Origin: DASWVC01 sp036401335
Lineage (GTDB): Bacteria; Verrucomicrobiota; Verrucomicrobiia; Chthoniobacterales; JAFAMB01
Reading direction: 5' to 3'
DNA: 15,643 nucleotides
Assembly (NCBI GenBank): GCA_036401335.1
Contig: DASWVC010000205.1
Coordinates: 1-15,643, forward strand
In this document: in pieces, positions 1-6,518 of the stretch
Position numbering within the stretch: position 1 is the stretch's first letter
How the letters are laid out: every line of letters starts with the position of its first letter
Notes under the pieces: model-generated
Databases searched by the model: none
The model's input: only the letters and a program-made list of their open reading frames with translations
What the model was told of the DNA's origin: nothing
Made by a program: the position numbers and the translations under genes

Positions 1-174
1 GTTGTCTGGCTGCACCTTCGTGAATGGCGGGAACCGTCACCGGCGTGGGCCCTCGATCCGATCGGGTGCATTTGGAAAAACCCTGAGCGTGGCAAGACGA
101 GAGGGGGAGTGGCCGCGTAAATGTTGCAAGACGGCTTTACCGCAACGCGCCCTGGTTTAGGTTGGTAAGACGTT

Positions 175-483
175 ATGAAACTTTTGTTTATCATTACCCT
201 GTCGGCCTCCCTGGCCGCGTCCGCCTTCGCAGGCAACCCGCCGGCGGTCGCACCCGCCGCCCAAGATCAACCGGCAAACGCCACCCCCAAGAACGCCGTT
301 TGCCCGGTTTCCGGCGACAAAGTCGGTTCGGTCGGCAAACCCGTCCTCGTGGAGTATCAGGGCAAGAAGATTGCGCTCTGCTGCAAGGAGTGCCTGAAGG
401 ATTTTAAGAAAAATCCGGCGAAATATTCGGCGTTGGCAGACAAGAATGCCGCTGATGCCTCGAGCAGCAGCATGCAGCATTGA
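175..483 (+). CDS. Secreted YHS/TRASH-like cysteine-rich small protein
   Basis: This 102-residue protein starts with a clear Sec signal peptide (residues 1-19: a lysine, a hydrophobic run, then A-F-A before G20), so it probably acts in the periplasm. After a low-complexity Ala/Pro linker (20-40) comes one compact domain with a CPVSG motif at C43, a 'Y-Q-G-K-K' strand, and a C69-C70-K-E-C73 cluster followed by 'LKDFKKNPAKY'. That arrangement is typical of YHS/TRASH-like heavy-metal-binding domains, in which the cysteines bind the metal. The tail (85-102) is polar and Ser-rich and ends in Met-Gln-His. The start at 175 is preferred because it gives the signal peptide; no strong ribosome binding site is visible. 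It converges on an RcnA-type metal exporter, which fits a metal-binding or sensing role. The exact metal and function are unknown. Confidence 0.8.
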   Translation: MKLLFIITLSASLAASAFAGNPPAVAPAAQDQPANATPKNAVCPVSGDKVGSVGKPVLVEYQGKKIALCCKECLKDFKKNPAKYSALADKNAADASSSSMQH

Positions 484-501
484 CCCGGAGCGATCCCCGG
501 G
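484..501 (+). terminator. Short hairpin directly after the YHS-like gene
   Basis: CCCGG (484-488) can pair with CCGGG (497-501) over an 8-base loop, starting one base after the stop codon. There is no T-tract, so this is at best a weak or Rho-assisted terminator. Confidence 0.25.
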
Positions 502-546
502 ACGGCACGGCGCAGATCCGGACCAGCCCTGGTTTGGTTGTTGGAT

Positions 547-587
547 TGCCGGCCTGCAATCACGGTGCGCTGCGGATAGGGCCGGCA
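547..587. repeat. 8-bp perfect inverted repeat between convergent genes
   Basis: TGCCGGCC (547-554) is the exact reverse complement of GGCCGGCA (580-587), with a 25-base loop. It lies between the 3' ends of two convergent genes, where a bidirectional terminator would be expected. Neither side has a T-tract, so the terminator role is only inferred from position. Confidence 0.3.
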
Positions 588-636
588 GTTTCGTGCCAGC
601 CGCGCCGCGCGACCGGCGGCCACGATGCTGTTCGGG

Positions 637-1743
637 CTAGTGAACCGCGGTTAACCCCCGCCAGCCCGCTGCTCCCATGTAAATGGCTGTCGCAAGCAGA
701 AAAGCGCTGGAAAGGTAAGGCAGTCTGCGGGCAAAGTTACCAAAGCCCGTAAACCGTTTTTCCGCGTGCCGGACACTCCAGGCGGCGATGGAGCCCGTCG
801 TCACCAGCGTCAACGCCAGACCCACGCTGAACGCCAGCACCAGCGCGAACCCAAGCGTAAAATGTTTGACCTGAAGGCAGATGACCAGGATTGAAAACGC
901 GGCCGGGCAGGGCATCAAACCTCCGGTCAGCCCAAATAACACGATCTGGCCGGTCGTGACGTTCCGGTCGGCGAAGCGCCGCTGAATATCGAGGGAGTGG
1001 GCGCGCTCGTGGGCGTCTTCAAAATCTTCTCCGGGCACCAGGTCGTGGTGGTGATCGTAATCCTCCTCCCGGAAAGCGGCCGTGTACCGGCCGTTTCCTT
1101 CCTCCAGGCGGAGCGTTGCCTCAAACTCGTGCGGCTCCGGAACGTCCGCCGTTGACTGGAGGAAATTCCCGTTGCGCAGGAAACCAAACGTTTGCCGGCG
1201 GCCGTCGGGCCGAACCGTGTCAAGCGACACGGTCTCCGGCGCCGGCGGCTCCACCGGCTCGCCCCGCTCTGAAAAATGCAGCCGAAACACGGGCGGAACA
1301 CCGAGTTCATACACCGACAGCGCGATTTCGCCGGTACCCGTCCGGAAGGTGGTGCCCGCTCCGGGACCGTGGTCGTGGCCATGGGAAGCCACGGCTTTAA
1401 CGTCCCGGCGTGTCCGCCAGAACAGCCACACCGCCAGCCCCGCCACGATGAGGCCGGAGATCAGCTGAAAGTAAGGTTCTGCCGACTCGGCGTTCCACTG
1501 GCTCCCCAAAGTCAAGGCAAGCGCCGCCAGAGCCCAGATGACCAACGAATGCGAAACCGCCGCTGAAAGGCCCAGGAGTACAGCCTGCCTGACGGTTCCC
1601 CGGACCGCCACAATAAATGCCGCCATCATGGTCTTGGAATGCCCGGGTTCGAGGCCGTGCAATGCGCCCAAAATGACGGCAGTCGGAAAAAACAACCAGG
1701 CGCGCGCGGCCCCTTGTTGAATCAGCTGGGAGAAATCGTTCAC
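637..1743 (-). CDS. RcnA/NicO-family nickel/cobalt efflux transporter with large inserted domain
   Basis: This inner-membrane exporter of the NicO family (RcnA-like) has 368 residues. The family signature HGLEPGHSKTMM is at residues 29-40 in the first membrane helix. A second conserved motif, GLTGGLMPCPAA, is at 271-282. Hydrophobic segments lie at about 15-45, 52-80, 92-110, 264-290, 295-322 and 342-360. Between helices 3 and 4 is a loop of about 150 residues, much longer than E. coli RcnA's His-rich loop. It begins with HGHDHG (121-126), continues as a predicted beta-rich domain (about 137-228) and ends with DYDHHHD and HERAH clusters (228-249). These clusters probably bind Ni/Co or a similar metal. 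The start codon is GTG; an in-frame stop 12 bases upstream excludes a longer form. A hairpin sits just upstream. The identity of the exported metal is inferred from the family. Confidence 0.9.
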   Translation of the reverse strand: MNDFSQLIQQGAARAWLFFPTAVILGALHGLEPGHSKTMMAAFIVAVRGTVRQAVLLGLSAAVSHSLVIWALAALALTLGSQWNAESAEPYFQLISGLIVAGLAVWLFWRTRRDVKAVASHGHDHGPGAGTTFRTGTGEIALSVYELGVPPVFRLHFSERGEPVEPPAPETVSLDTVRPDGRRQTFGFLRNGNFLQSTADVPEPHEFEATLRLEEGNGRYTAAFREEDYDHHHDLVPGEDFEDAHERAHSLDIQRRFADRNVTTGQIVLFGLTGGLMPCPAAFSILVICLQVKHFTLGFALVLAFSVGLALTLVTTGSIAAWSVRHAEKRFTGFGNFARRLPYLSSAFLLATAIYMGAAGWRGLTAVH

Positions 1744-1762
1744 CGGTGTGGACTATGCCCCC

Positions 1763-1777
1763 GCCCGCCTTGCGGGC
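1763..1777 (-). promoter_or_regulatory. Hairpin in the leader of the metal exporter
   Basis: GCCCGC (1763-1768) and GCGGGC (1772-1777) form a perfect 6-bp stem with a 3-base loop. It ends 19 bases upstream of the GTG start on the minus strand and is followed by a G-rich stretch that could be the ribosome binding site. It may modulate initiation; no regulator site is recognisable. Confidence 0.3.
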
Positions 1778-1855
1778 AATGGCCTTTTCCTACCAACGTG
1801 CTCTCCGGAAGGCCGGCGAATTGCTTGTGGTTTTGCCAGGCTACGTCCAGAAGGG

Positions 1856-1884
1856 GGGCCGGCGCCTCAGGCCTAAGCCGGCCC
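1856..1884 (-). terminator. Candidate terminator hairpin downstream of tRNA-fMet
   Basis: GGGCCGGC (1856-1863) pairs perfectly with GCCGGCCC (1877-1884) around a 13-base loop. It lies about 66 bases past the tRNA 3' end on the tRNA strand, between the tRNA and the exporter gene. It is followed on that strand by a C-rich, not T-rich, run, so intrinsic termination is uncertain. Confidence 0.35.
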
Positions 1885-1949
1885 AGGTTTACCCCGTAGT
1901 TGCGCCGTACGGCGAGGGGGGTCGAAGCACGGGAGGTGCCTGAGGAGAG

Positions 1950-2023
<74 letters not shown>

Positions 2024-2384
2024 GTTTCAGAGGAGCAATATTGAGCAAGCAGGCGGTGGCAGCAACTTAAATGTTCATCTTTTTTGCTCGGCCCCATCCG
2101 ATGGATTCGCCCGTTTGCCGAAACCTGATTTCCCAACCGGACTCGCAGCGAAAGCCTGCTCGCTTCCATAAATACAATGATTACCATATTTATAATGCTT
2201 ACTGCCGTCTGTGGTCGTCGATCACTGAAGTTGTGAGCCCGCCCCGATTTCAAGCTGCCATCGCCATTCTTCTAAAGCTGGGGCCGCCACCTGTTGTGCG
2301 CACCTTTGCACCGCGGAGTTGCCCCGACGCCCGCCCGTTCCCCCGACTGCCCTTCTTCCCAACCACTGACTCCGCCCTCCCGCC
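2024..2384. other. Intergenic region between tRNA-fMet and the receiver gene
   Basis: This 361-bp stretch has no convincing gene. It contains a probable tRNA promoter on the minus strand near 2037-2065. It also has a markedly AT-rich segment at about 2155-2200, with a perfect TATAAT at 2191-2196 on the plus strand but no good -35 at the proper distance. The remainder is a C-rich tract up to 2384. I see no histidine-kinase remnant in any frame here. Confidence 0.5.
2037..2065 (-). promoter_or_regulatory. Probable promoter of tRNA-fMet
   Basis: On the minus strand, TTGCTG (2060-2065) and AATATT (2037-2042) are separated by exactly 17 bases. The -10-like box lies 13 bases before the tRNA 5' end. 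The boxes match the sigma-70 consensus at only 3/6 and 4/6 positions, so the call rests mainly on spacing and position. Confidence 0.4.
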
Positions 2385-2921
2385 ATGGTGAGTGTGCCCT
2401 CGACCGGAAAACGGGGGTTTACCGTCCTTCTGCCGGCGTCCGCCGCCGCGCCCTCCAGCCAGACAACGGCCTCGGCGCACCAGGAATGTTCCAGGCGGCG
2501 CATCCTCCTCGTCGAGGATGAAGAACCGGTCGGACGTTTGACCGAAAGGCTCCTTACCCGTTTCGGGTACGGCGTGGCCACGGTCGCTGAGGGCGACCAG
2601 GCCATTGCGGCGTACGCCGCCGCGCTTGCCACCGATGAACCCTTTGAACTGGTGGTGACCGACCTCGCGCTTTCCGGCGACATTGGCGGAGAGGAAGTCA
2701 TGGACGCCATTCTGAAGCTCTCGCCGGGAGCGAGAGGAGTGGTCACCAGCGGCTACTGCGAGCAAGCCGCCTTCAGGGATTTTCGGAACCACGGTTTCTG
2801 CGGAGCCATTCGCAAGCCGTACCGATTGGAAGACTTGCGGCAGGTCGTAAAGGCCGCCCTCCTTCCGGATCACGGCAGCCCTGTTGAGGCTGGACCAAAC
2901 CCCTTGGAAATCACCCCTTAA
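2385..2921 (+). CDS. Stand-alone receiver (REC) protein, likely remnant of a hybrid histidine kinase
   Basis: A CheY-like receiver domain occupies residues about 38-160 of 178, with no output domain. Visible key residues are the acidic cluster in VEDEE (43-47), the phospho-acceptor D93 in VVTDLALSG, the T/S switch pair T121-S122 in VVTSGY, and K144 in IRKPY. The wording 'DLALSGDIGGEEVMD' and 'TSGYCEQAAFRDFRNHGFCGAIRKPY' resembles receivers fused to the C-terminus of hybrid sensor kinases more than free response regulators. Residues 8-19 (GKRGFTVLLPAS) resemble the last strand of a histidine-kinase ATPase domain, normally 'GTTFTVYLPAS'. This suggests the kinase part was lost. An in-frame TGA lies 15 bases before the ATG and no Shine-Dalgarno is seen. 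The 3' end overlaps the convergent pncA by 11 bases. Whether it is expressed is uncertain. Confidence 0.75.
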   Translation: MVSVPSTGKRGFTVLLPASAAAPSSQTTASAHQECSRRRILLVEDEEPVGRLTERLLTRFGYGVATVAEGDQAIAAYAAALATDEPFELVVTDLALSGDIGGEEVMDAILKLSPGARGVVTSGYCEQAAFRDFRNHGFCGAIRKPYRLEDLRQVVKAALLPDHGSPVEAGPNPLEITP

Positions 2922-3528
2922 CGAAGCGGGCCAGGGTCGCGCCTGCTTTTTGCATGCGCGCAAAAGCCCGCTCCGTGTCGCCCGGCTTTAGGTCGATGCC
3001 CCGGCACGCATCCGCCAAAACGGTAACCCCAATCCCGAGCGAACGCGCATCGAGCACGCTCCAGAGCACGCAGTAATCGGTGGCAAGCCCGCACAGGTCA
3101 AGCCGATCGCACCCTTGAGCGTCGAGGTATTCCGCCAACCCGGTCGACCGTTTTCTCGCGTTATCGAAGAATGCGCTGTAGCTGTCCAGACCTGGGTCGA
3201 TACCTTTTAAAAAGGTTTTCGTGATCAAACCAGCGTCCATGCCGGGTGCGAACTCCGCACCCGCGGTGCCTTGGACGCAGTGGGGCGGCCAGAGAACCTG
3301 ATCTATGCCATTCACCTCTACCACGTCCCCCGGTTTGCGCCCTGCGTGGTTGGTGGCAAAACTGCAATGGTCCGCCGGGTGGAAATCCCGGGTGGCCAGC
3401 ACAAATGCATACCGTGGGGCAGACTGGTTGATCAACGGCACGATCTCGTCTCCGCCCGGTACCCCCAATGCACCGCCGGGTAAAAAGTCCCGTTGGACGT
3501 CAATCAGAAGCAGAACCCCGTTGCTCAT
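2911..3528 (-). CDS. pncA: Nicotinamidase (isochorismatase family)
   Basis: PncA hydrolyses nicotinamide to nicotinate and ammonia in the cytoplasm, the first step of Preiss-Handler NAD salvage. The 205-residue protein has the complete catalytic triad: D10 in LLLIDVQRDF, K108 in FLKGIDPGLDSYSAFFDN, and C153 in CGLATDYCV. The metal ligands are also present: D48 and H50 in TRDFHPADH, and H83 in WPPHCVQGT. These align one for one with E. coli PncA, and the length is normal. The ATG at 3528 is the natural start just before MSNGVLLLIDVQ. pncB, the next enzyme in the pathway, is on the same strand about 0.9 kb upstream, separated by an oppositely oriented amidase. The 3' end overlaps the convergent receiver gene by 11 bases. 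Confidence 0.95.
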   Translation of the reverse strand: MSNGVLLLIDVQRDFLPGGALGVPGGDEIVPLINQSAPRYAFVLATRDFHPADHCSFATNHAGRKPGDVVEVNGIDQVLWPPHCVQGTAGAEFAPGMDAGLITKTFLKGIDPGLDSYSAFFDNARKRSTGLAEYLDAQGCDRLDLCGLATDYCVLWSVLDARSLGIGVTVLADACRGIDLKPGDTERAFARMQKAGATLARFVKG

Positions 3529-3601
3529 GGCCCAACTTACGGTGGAGACCGCGTTCCAGCCAGCGTTTGCCGTTCCTTCCGGCCCATGGCTAGGTTTACT
3601 G

Positions 3602-4369
3602 GTGATAAAGTTATTTCAGCGTGGCCGCATATTCCTGGGCTTGAGCGTCCTGGGATTGGCCGCCTGTGCTCAAACCGGCCCGGCGGCGTCGCGTTTAAGC
3701 CCCGGCACCTTTCGTACCGTCGTGATCGACGCCGGTCACGGGGGCAAAGACAACGGCGGCCTGAGCAGCCGGCGCATGCCATACCGCCTGCGCGAAAAAG
3801 ATTTAACCTTGGACACGGCTTTACGCGTGCGGAAAAACCTGCGCCGCGCCGGCTTCCGGACGGTGTTGACGCGCGACAACGACACCTTTGTGGAACTGGA
3901 TGACCGGGTGGCCATGGCCGACCGGCAAGGAACCGGCGCCATCCTGGTCAGCATTCATTACAACGCGACCGGGAACGAGAGCGCCAACGGGCCGGAAACC
4001 TATTTCTGGCGGGCCGACAGCCACGGCCTGGCTACCCGCATCGAACGCCGGATGGCCGCAATCGGTGGGCTCCGCCCGGGCGGAGTAATCCGCCGCCGCC
4101 TGCGGCTTACCCGCAACCCGGAGATCCCGGCGGTGTTGTGCGAATGCGCATACCTGACGAATGCTGCCGATAACCGGCATGCGGCGGATCCTGCGTTTCG
4201 CCAGAAGGTCGCGAACGCCATCGCTGAGGGCGTTGTGGAAGAATCCCGGAGTGGAGACGAGGGAATCGCGGCCGTGCCGGAACTTTACGCCCCGCTTTCC
4301 CACGCCTCGGACCGGGTGGTTGCCCGGAGTCACCCCCGGAAACACCACCGGGTGCGGCGGATTGGATAA
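3602..4369 (+). CDS. N-acetylmuramoyl-L-alanine amidase (Amidase_3), probable lipoprotein
   Basis: This zinc amidase cleaves the amide bond between MurNAc and L-Ala in peptidoglycan. Numbered from the GTG at 3602 (255 aa), a lipoprotein signal peptide ends in the lipobox LAAC with C22. The catalytic domain (about 34-215) shows H46 in VVIDAGHGG, E65 in REKD, H119 in SIHYNATG and the late glutamate E181 in LCECAYLTN. These are the expected zinc ligands and catalytic residue of Amidase_3. There is no AMIN, SPOR or LysM domain. A basic tail (about 236-255, HPRKHHRVRR) follows and could bind the cell wall. The frame is open upstream; an ATG at 3527, overlapping the pncA start, would add 25 residues before the signal peptide. 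I prefer 3602 because it yields a standard lipoprotein signal and leaves room for divergent promoters. Confidence 0.87.
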   Translation: MIKLFQRGRIFLGLSVLGLAACAQTGPAASRLSPGTFRTVVIDAGHGGKDNGGLSSRRMPYRLREKDLTLDTALRVRKNLRRAGFRTVLTRDNDTFVELDDRVAMADRQGTGAILVSIHYNATGNESANGPETYFWRADSHGLATRIERRMAAIGGLRPGGVIRRRLRLTRNPEIPAVLCECAYLTNAADNRHAADPAFRQKVANAIAEGVVEESRSGDEGIAAVPELYAPLSHASDRVVARSHPRKHHRVRRIG

Positions 4370-4383
4370 CGGGCGGACCAGCC

Positions 4384-4396
4384 CGGACGGCGTCCG
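4384..4396. terminator. Short hairpin between convergent amidase and pncB
   Basis: CGGAC (4384-4388) and GTCCG (4392-4396) form a 5-bp stem with a 3-base loop in the 48-bp gap between two convergent 3' ends. A second small palindrome, CCTGAGTCAGG, follows a few bases later. No clear T-tract is present, so function is inferred from position. Confidence 0.3.
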
Positions 4397-4417
4397 TTCC
4401 TGAGTCAGGTTCTGCAA

Positions 4418-5887
4418 CTACCGATCCACTTCAATCACCTCGGATGCGCGCCGCTCAGCGACCAGCCGCGTTTTCAGGTCGTGAAGACCGGTTTCAATCC
4501 CCACCGGGTAAAGGTGCGGGTTGAGCAACCGTTTGATGCCGGCATGGAAGCGGCCAAGTTCGCGGTGCGCCGTTGCCTGTACCTCCTGGATGGAAGGCGG
4601 ATCATACACCTGCCGGCCATGACGGAAGACCGGCACCAGAAGGTCATGGAAGGGTGCCGTGTCGGGAACCTTTCGCCGAATGCTGATGTCGTTCGGATCG
4701 ACCATGGTCCGCGAGGGCGCCGTGCTGCTTAGCTCGTCAAAGATAAGGTCTGCCGAATACGTGTCCATGGAACGGAATCGCCGCACCTGCAACTGACCGG
4801 GCGTCGAAACTTTTCCGGCTTGTTCGGACAGCTTGATGCGGTATTGCCAAGCCTGGTTGCCGGCCCGAGTGGCACTAAGTTTGTAGACCCCGCCCAGCGC
4901 CGGCTGATCGTAGGCGGTGACCATTTTCGTTCCCACACCCCATGCGTCAATGACCGCACCTTGTTCGTGCAAACTGCCGATGATGTGTTCATCCAGGTCG
5001 TTGCTGGCCATGATTTTCGTTGAGTGAAACCCTTCTTCATCCAAACGCCTGCGGATGGCGAGACTTAGGTGCGCGAGGTCTCCAGAATCCAGGCGGATGG
5101 CGAGCAGTTCTTTCCCTTGCTCACGAAGCCAGCGGCCGACCTCGATGGCGTGGCGAACGCCTAACAACGAATCGTAGGTGTCGACGAGAAACACGCAGTT
5201 GCCCGGCATGGATTCCGCAAAGGCGCGGAAGCTGCTGATTTCATCGGGGAACGACATCACCCAACTGTGCGCATGGGTCCCGCGGACCGGGATGTTGAAC
5301 ACTTTGCCGGCCAGGACGTTGGAGGTGGCCGAGCAACCGCCGACGAACGCCGCCCGGCTCGCGGCCAGGGCACCATCCGGACCTTGGGCTCGCCGCAGCC
5401 CGAACTCCAAAACTTCCGCCCCTCGCGCCGCGAGGCAGATGCGAGCAGCTTTCGTGGCGATGAGCGTTTGGAAGTTGATGATGTTCAGCAAGGCCGTCTC
5501 GAACAACTGCGCTTGAATCAACGGCCCGGAAACGCGCAACAACGGTTCATGGGGAAAAATGATGTTCCCTTCCGGCACCGCATCCACGTCGCACGCGAAC
5601 TCCCAGTCGCGCAGGCAATCCAGGAACCCTCGGGCAAACAACAACTGGCCGTCCGCCCCCCGCAAGGTTGCCAGGTAAGCAAGGTCAGACTGGTCGAAAT
5701 TGAACCCCCGAAGGTACTCCATCGCGTCCTGCAAACCGCAGGCGACGGTGTAGCCGCCTTGAAACGGCTGGTTTCGGAACGAAAGGTGGAAAATGGCGTG
5801 GTGGTCCTTCATTCCCTGCTGCCAATAACCGTACGCCATGGTCAGTTGGTAGAGGTCCGTCAGCAGGGCAGGGGAGGTGCGAGTCAT
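4418..5887 (-). CDS. pncB: Nicotinate phosphoribosyltransferase
   Basis: This enzyme joins nicotinate to PRPP, with ATP hydrolysis, to give nicotinate mononucleotide, the committed step of Preiss-Handler NAD salvage. The 489-residue length matches the longer bacterial NAPRTase class. Visible family motifs are LLTDLYQLTMA (8-18) at the N-terminus, FGLRRAQGPDGA (162-173), GTHAHSWVMSF (203-213) with the conserved histidine region that is phosphorylated in the family, RLDSGDLAHLS (265-275), and the phosphate-binding GVGTKM (317-322). Start and stop are unambiguous (ATG followed by TRTSPALLTDLYQ). It lies 118 bases downstream of the thioredoxin-fold gene on the same strand, so it could be the last gene of a pafA-trx-pncB transcript. 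Together with pncA it would recycle nicotinamide to NaMN. Confidence 0.96.
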   Translation of the reverse strand: MTRTSPALLTDLYQLTMAYGYWQQGMKDHHAIFHLSFRNQPFQGGYTVACGLQDAMEYLRGFNFDQSDLAYLATLRGADGQLLFARGFLDCLRDWEFACDVDAVPEGNIIFPHEPLLRVSGPLIQAQLFETALLNIINFQTLIATKAARICLAARGAEVLEFGLRRAQGPDGALAASRAAFVGGCSATSNVLAGKVFNIPVRGTHAHSWVMSFPDEISSFRAFAESMPGNCVFLVDTYDSLLGVRHAIEVGRWLREQGKELLAIRLDSGDLAHLSLAIRRRLDEEGFHSTKIMASNDLDEHIIGSLHEQGAVIDAWGVGTKMVTAYDQPALGGVYKLSATRAGNQAWQYRIKLSEQAGKVSTPGQLQVRRFRSMDTYSADLIFDELSSTAPSRTMVDPNDISIRRKVPDTAPFHDLLVPVFRHGRQVYDPPSIQEVQATAHRELGRFHAGIKRLLNPHLYPVGIETGLHDLKTRLVAERRASEVIEVDR

Positions 5888-6005
5888 GAAAAGCAGGGAT
5901 CCAACATGGGCCGGACCGCCGGTTCAGGCGCTCCAAATCGCGCCGGCATCACCTCACCGCAGACCGCCCGTTGCCGGCCAACCTGGACCATGCGGACCAG
6001 GAACG

Positions 6006-6518
6006 TCAATTTTTTCCGGAAGGGGCTTTTGGCAGGCCTGTCCAGCGAATAAACTCGCCAGGTCCACCTTCCAGGTAGCCGACCTGACGGCGAATTTCGT
6101 TCCCGCTCGGATCAAGCAAAACGTAAGTGGGGTACCCTTCGATCTGGTACTTCTTCGCCAAGTCCTGATTTTGCGCCCGCTCCGGGGCCGGTTGCGGTTT
6201 GGACCGCGGGAAATCCAGCTTAACCAAGACCAGGTTCTTGGCCGCAAACTGCATGAATTCACGGTTCACGAAGACCTCCTTATCCATCTTGACGCACCAC
6301 GGGCACCAATCGGAACCGGTGAAATCCAGCAACACGTGGCGCTTCTGTTCGGCAGCCAGCGACTTAGCCTGGGAAAAGTTGGTTTGCCAATCAGGGGTCC
6401 CTTCCGCTGCGCAGACCGCCGCCGCACCCGAAAGAAATGCCGCGCCGGTCATCGCCAGGATGGCCGCGCGAAGGGCTGCCGGAAAAAAGAAATGGGGGAC
6501 CATAAGTACTGGTTTCAC
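6006..6518 (-). CDS. Exported thioredoxin-fold protein with CPWC active site
   Basis: This 170-residue thioredoxin-like protein has a hydrophobic N-terminal signal segment (about 9-38, ending A-A-A-V-C-A-A-E), so it is predicted to be periplasmic. The thioredoxin fold (about 43-160) contains W71-C72-P73-W74-C75 preceded by LLDFTGSD, a pattern typical of DsbD C-terminal-like or DUF255-related thioredoxins. It also has the cis-proline P130 in IEGYPTYVLLDPSGNE, followed by the GYLEGG turn. These features support thiol-disulfide exchange; the partner is unknown. The start is a GTG at 6518 whose first bases overlap the pafA stop codon (GTGA). An ATG at 6503 is an alternative, preceded by AAGGTG 12 bases upstream, and gives a more ordinary signal peptide. 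The overlap suggests translational coupling with pafA. Confidence 0.88.
   Translation of the reverse strand: MKPVLMVPHFFFPAALRAAILAMTGAAFLSGAAAVCAAEGTPDWQTNFSQAKSLAAEQKRHVLLDFTGSDWCPWCVKMDKEVFVNREFMQFAAKNLVLVKLDFPRSKPQPAPERAQNQDLAKKYQIEGYPTYVLLDPSGNEIRRQVGYLEGGPGEFIRWTGLPKAPSGKN

Noticed and set aside
1..120. Open frame from the window edge to a TAA at 118-120 (+), possible C-terminus of an upstream gene
   Set aside because: Only 39 codons, no recognisable motif, and another frame is also open over most of this stretch; it cannot be told from chance in GC-rich DNA.
2191..2196. Perfect TATAAT as a definite promoter of the receiver gene
   Set aside because: No acceptable -35 at 16-18 bases and it lies about 190 bases from the gene; kept only as an observation.
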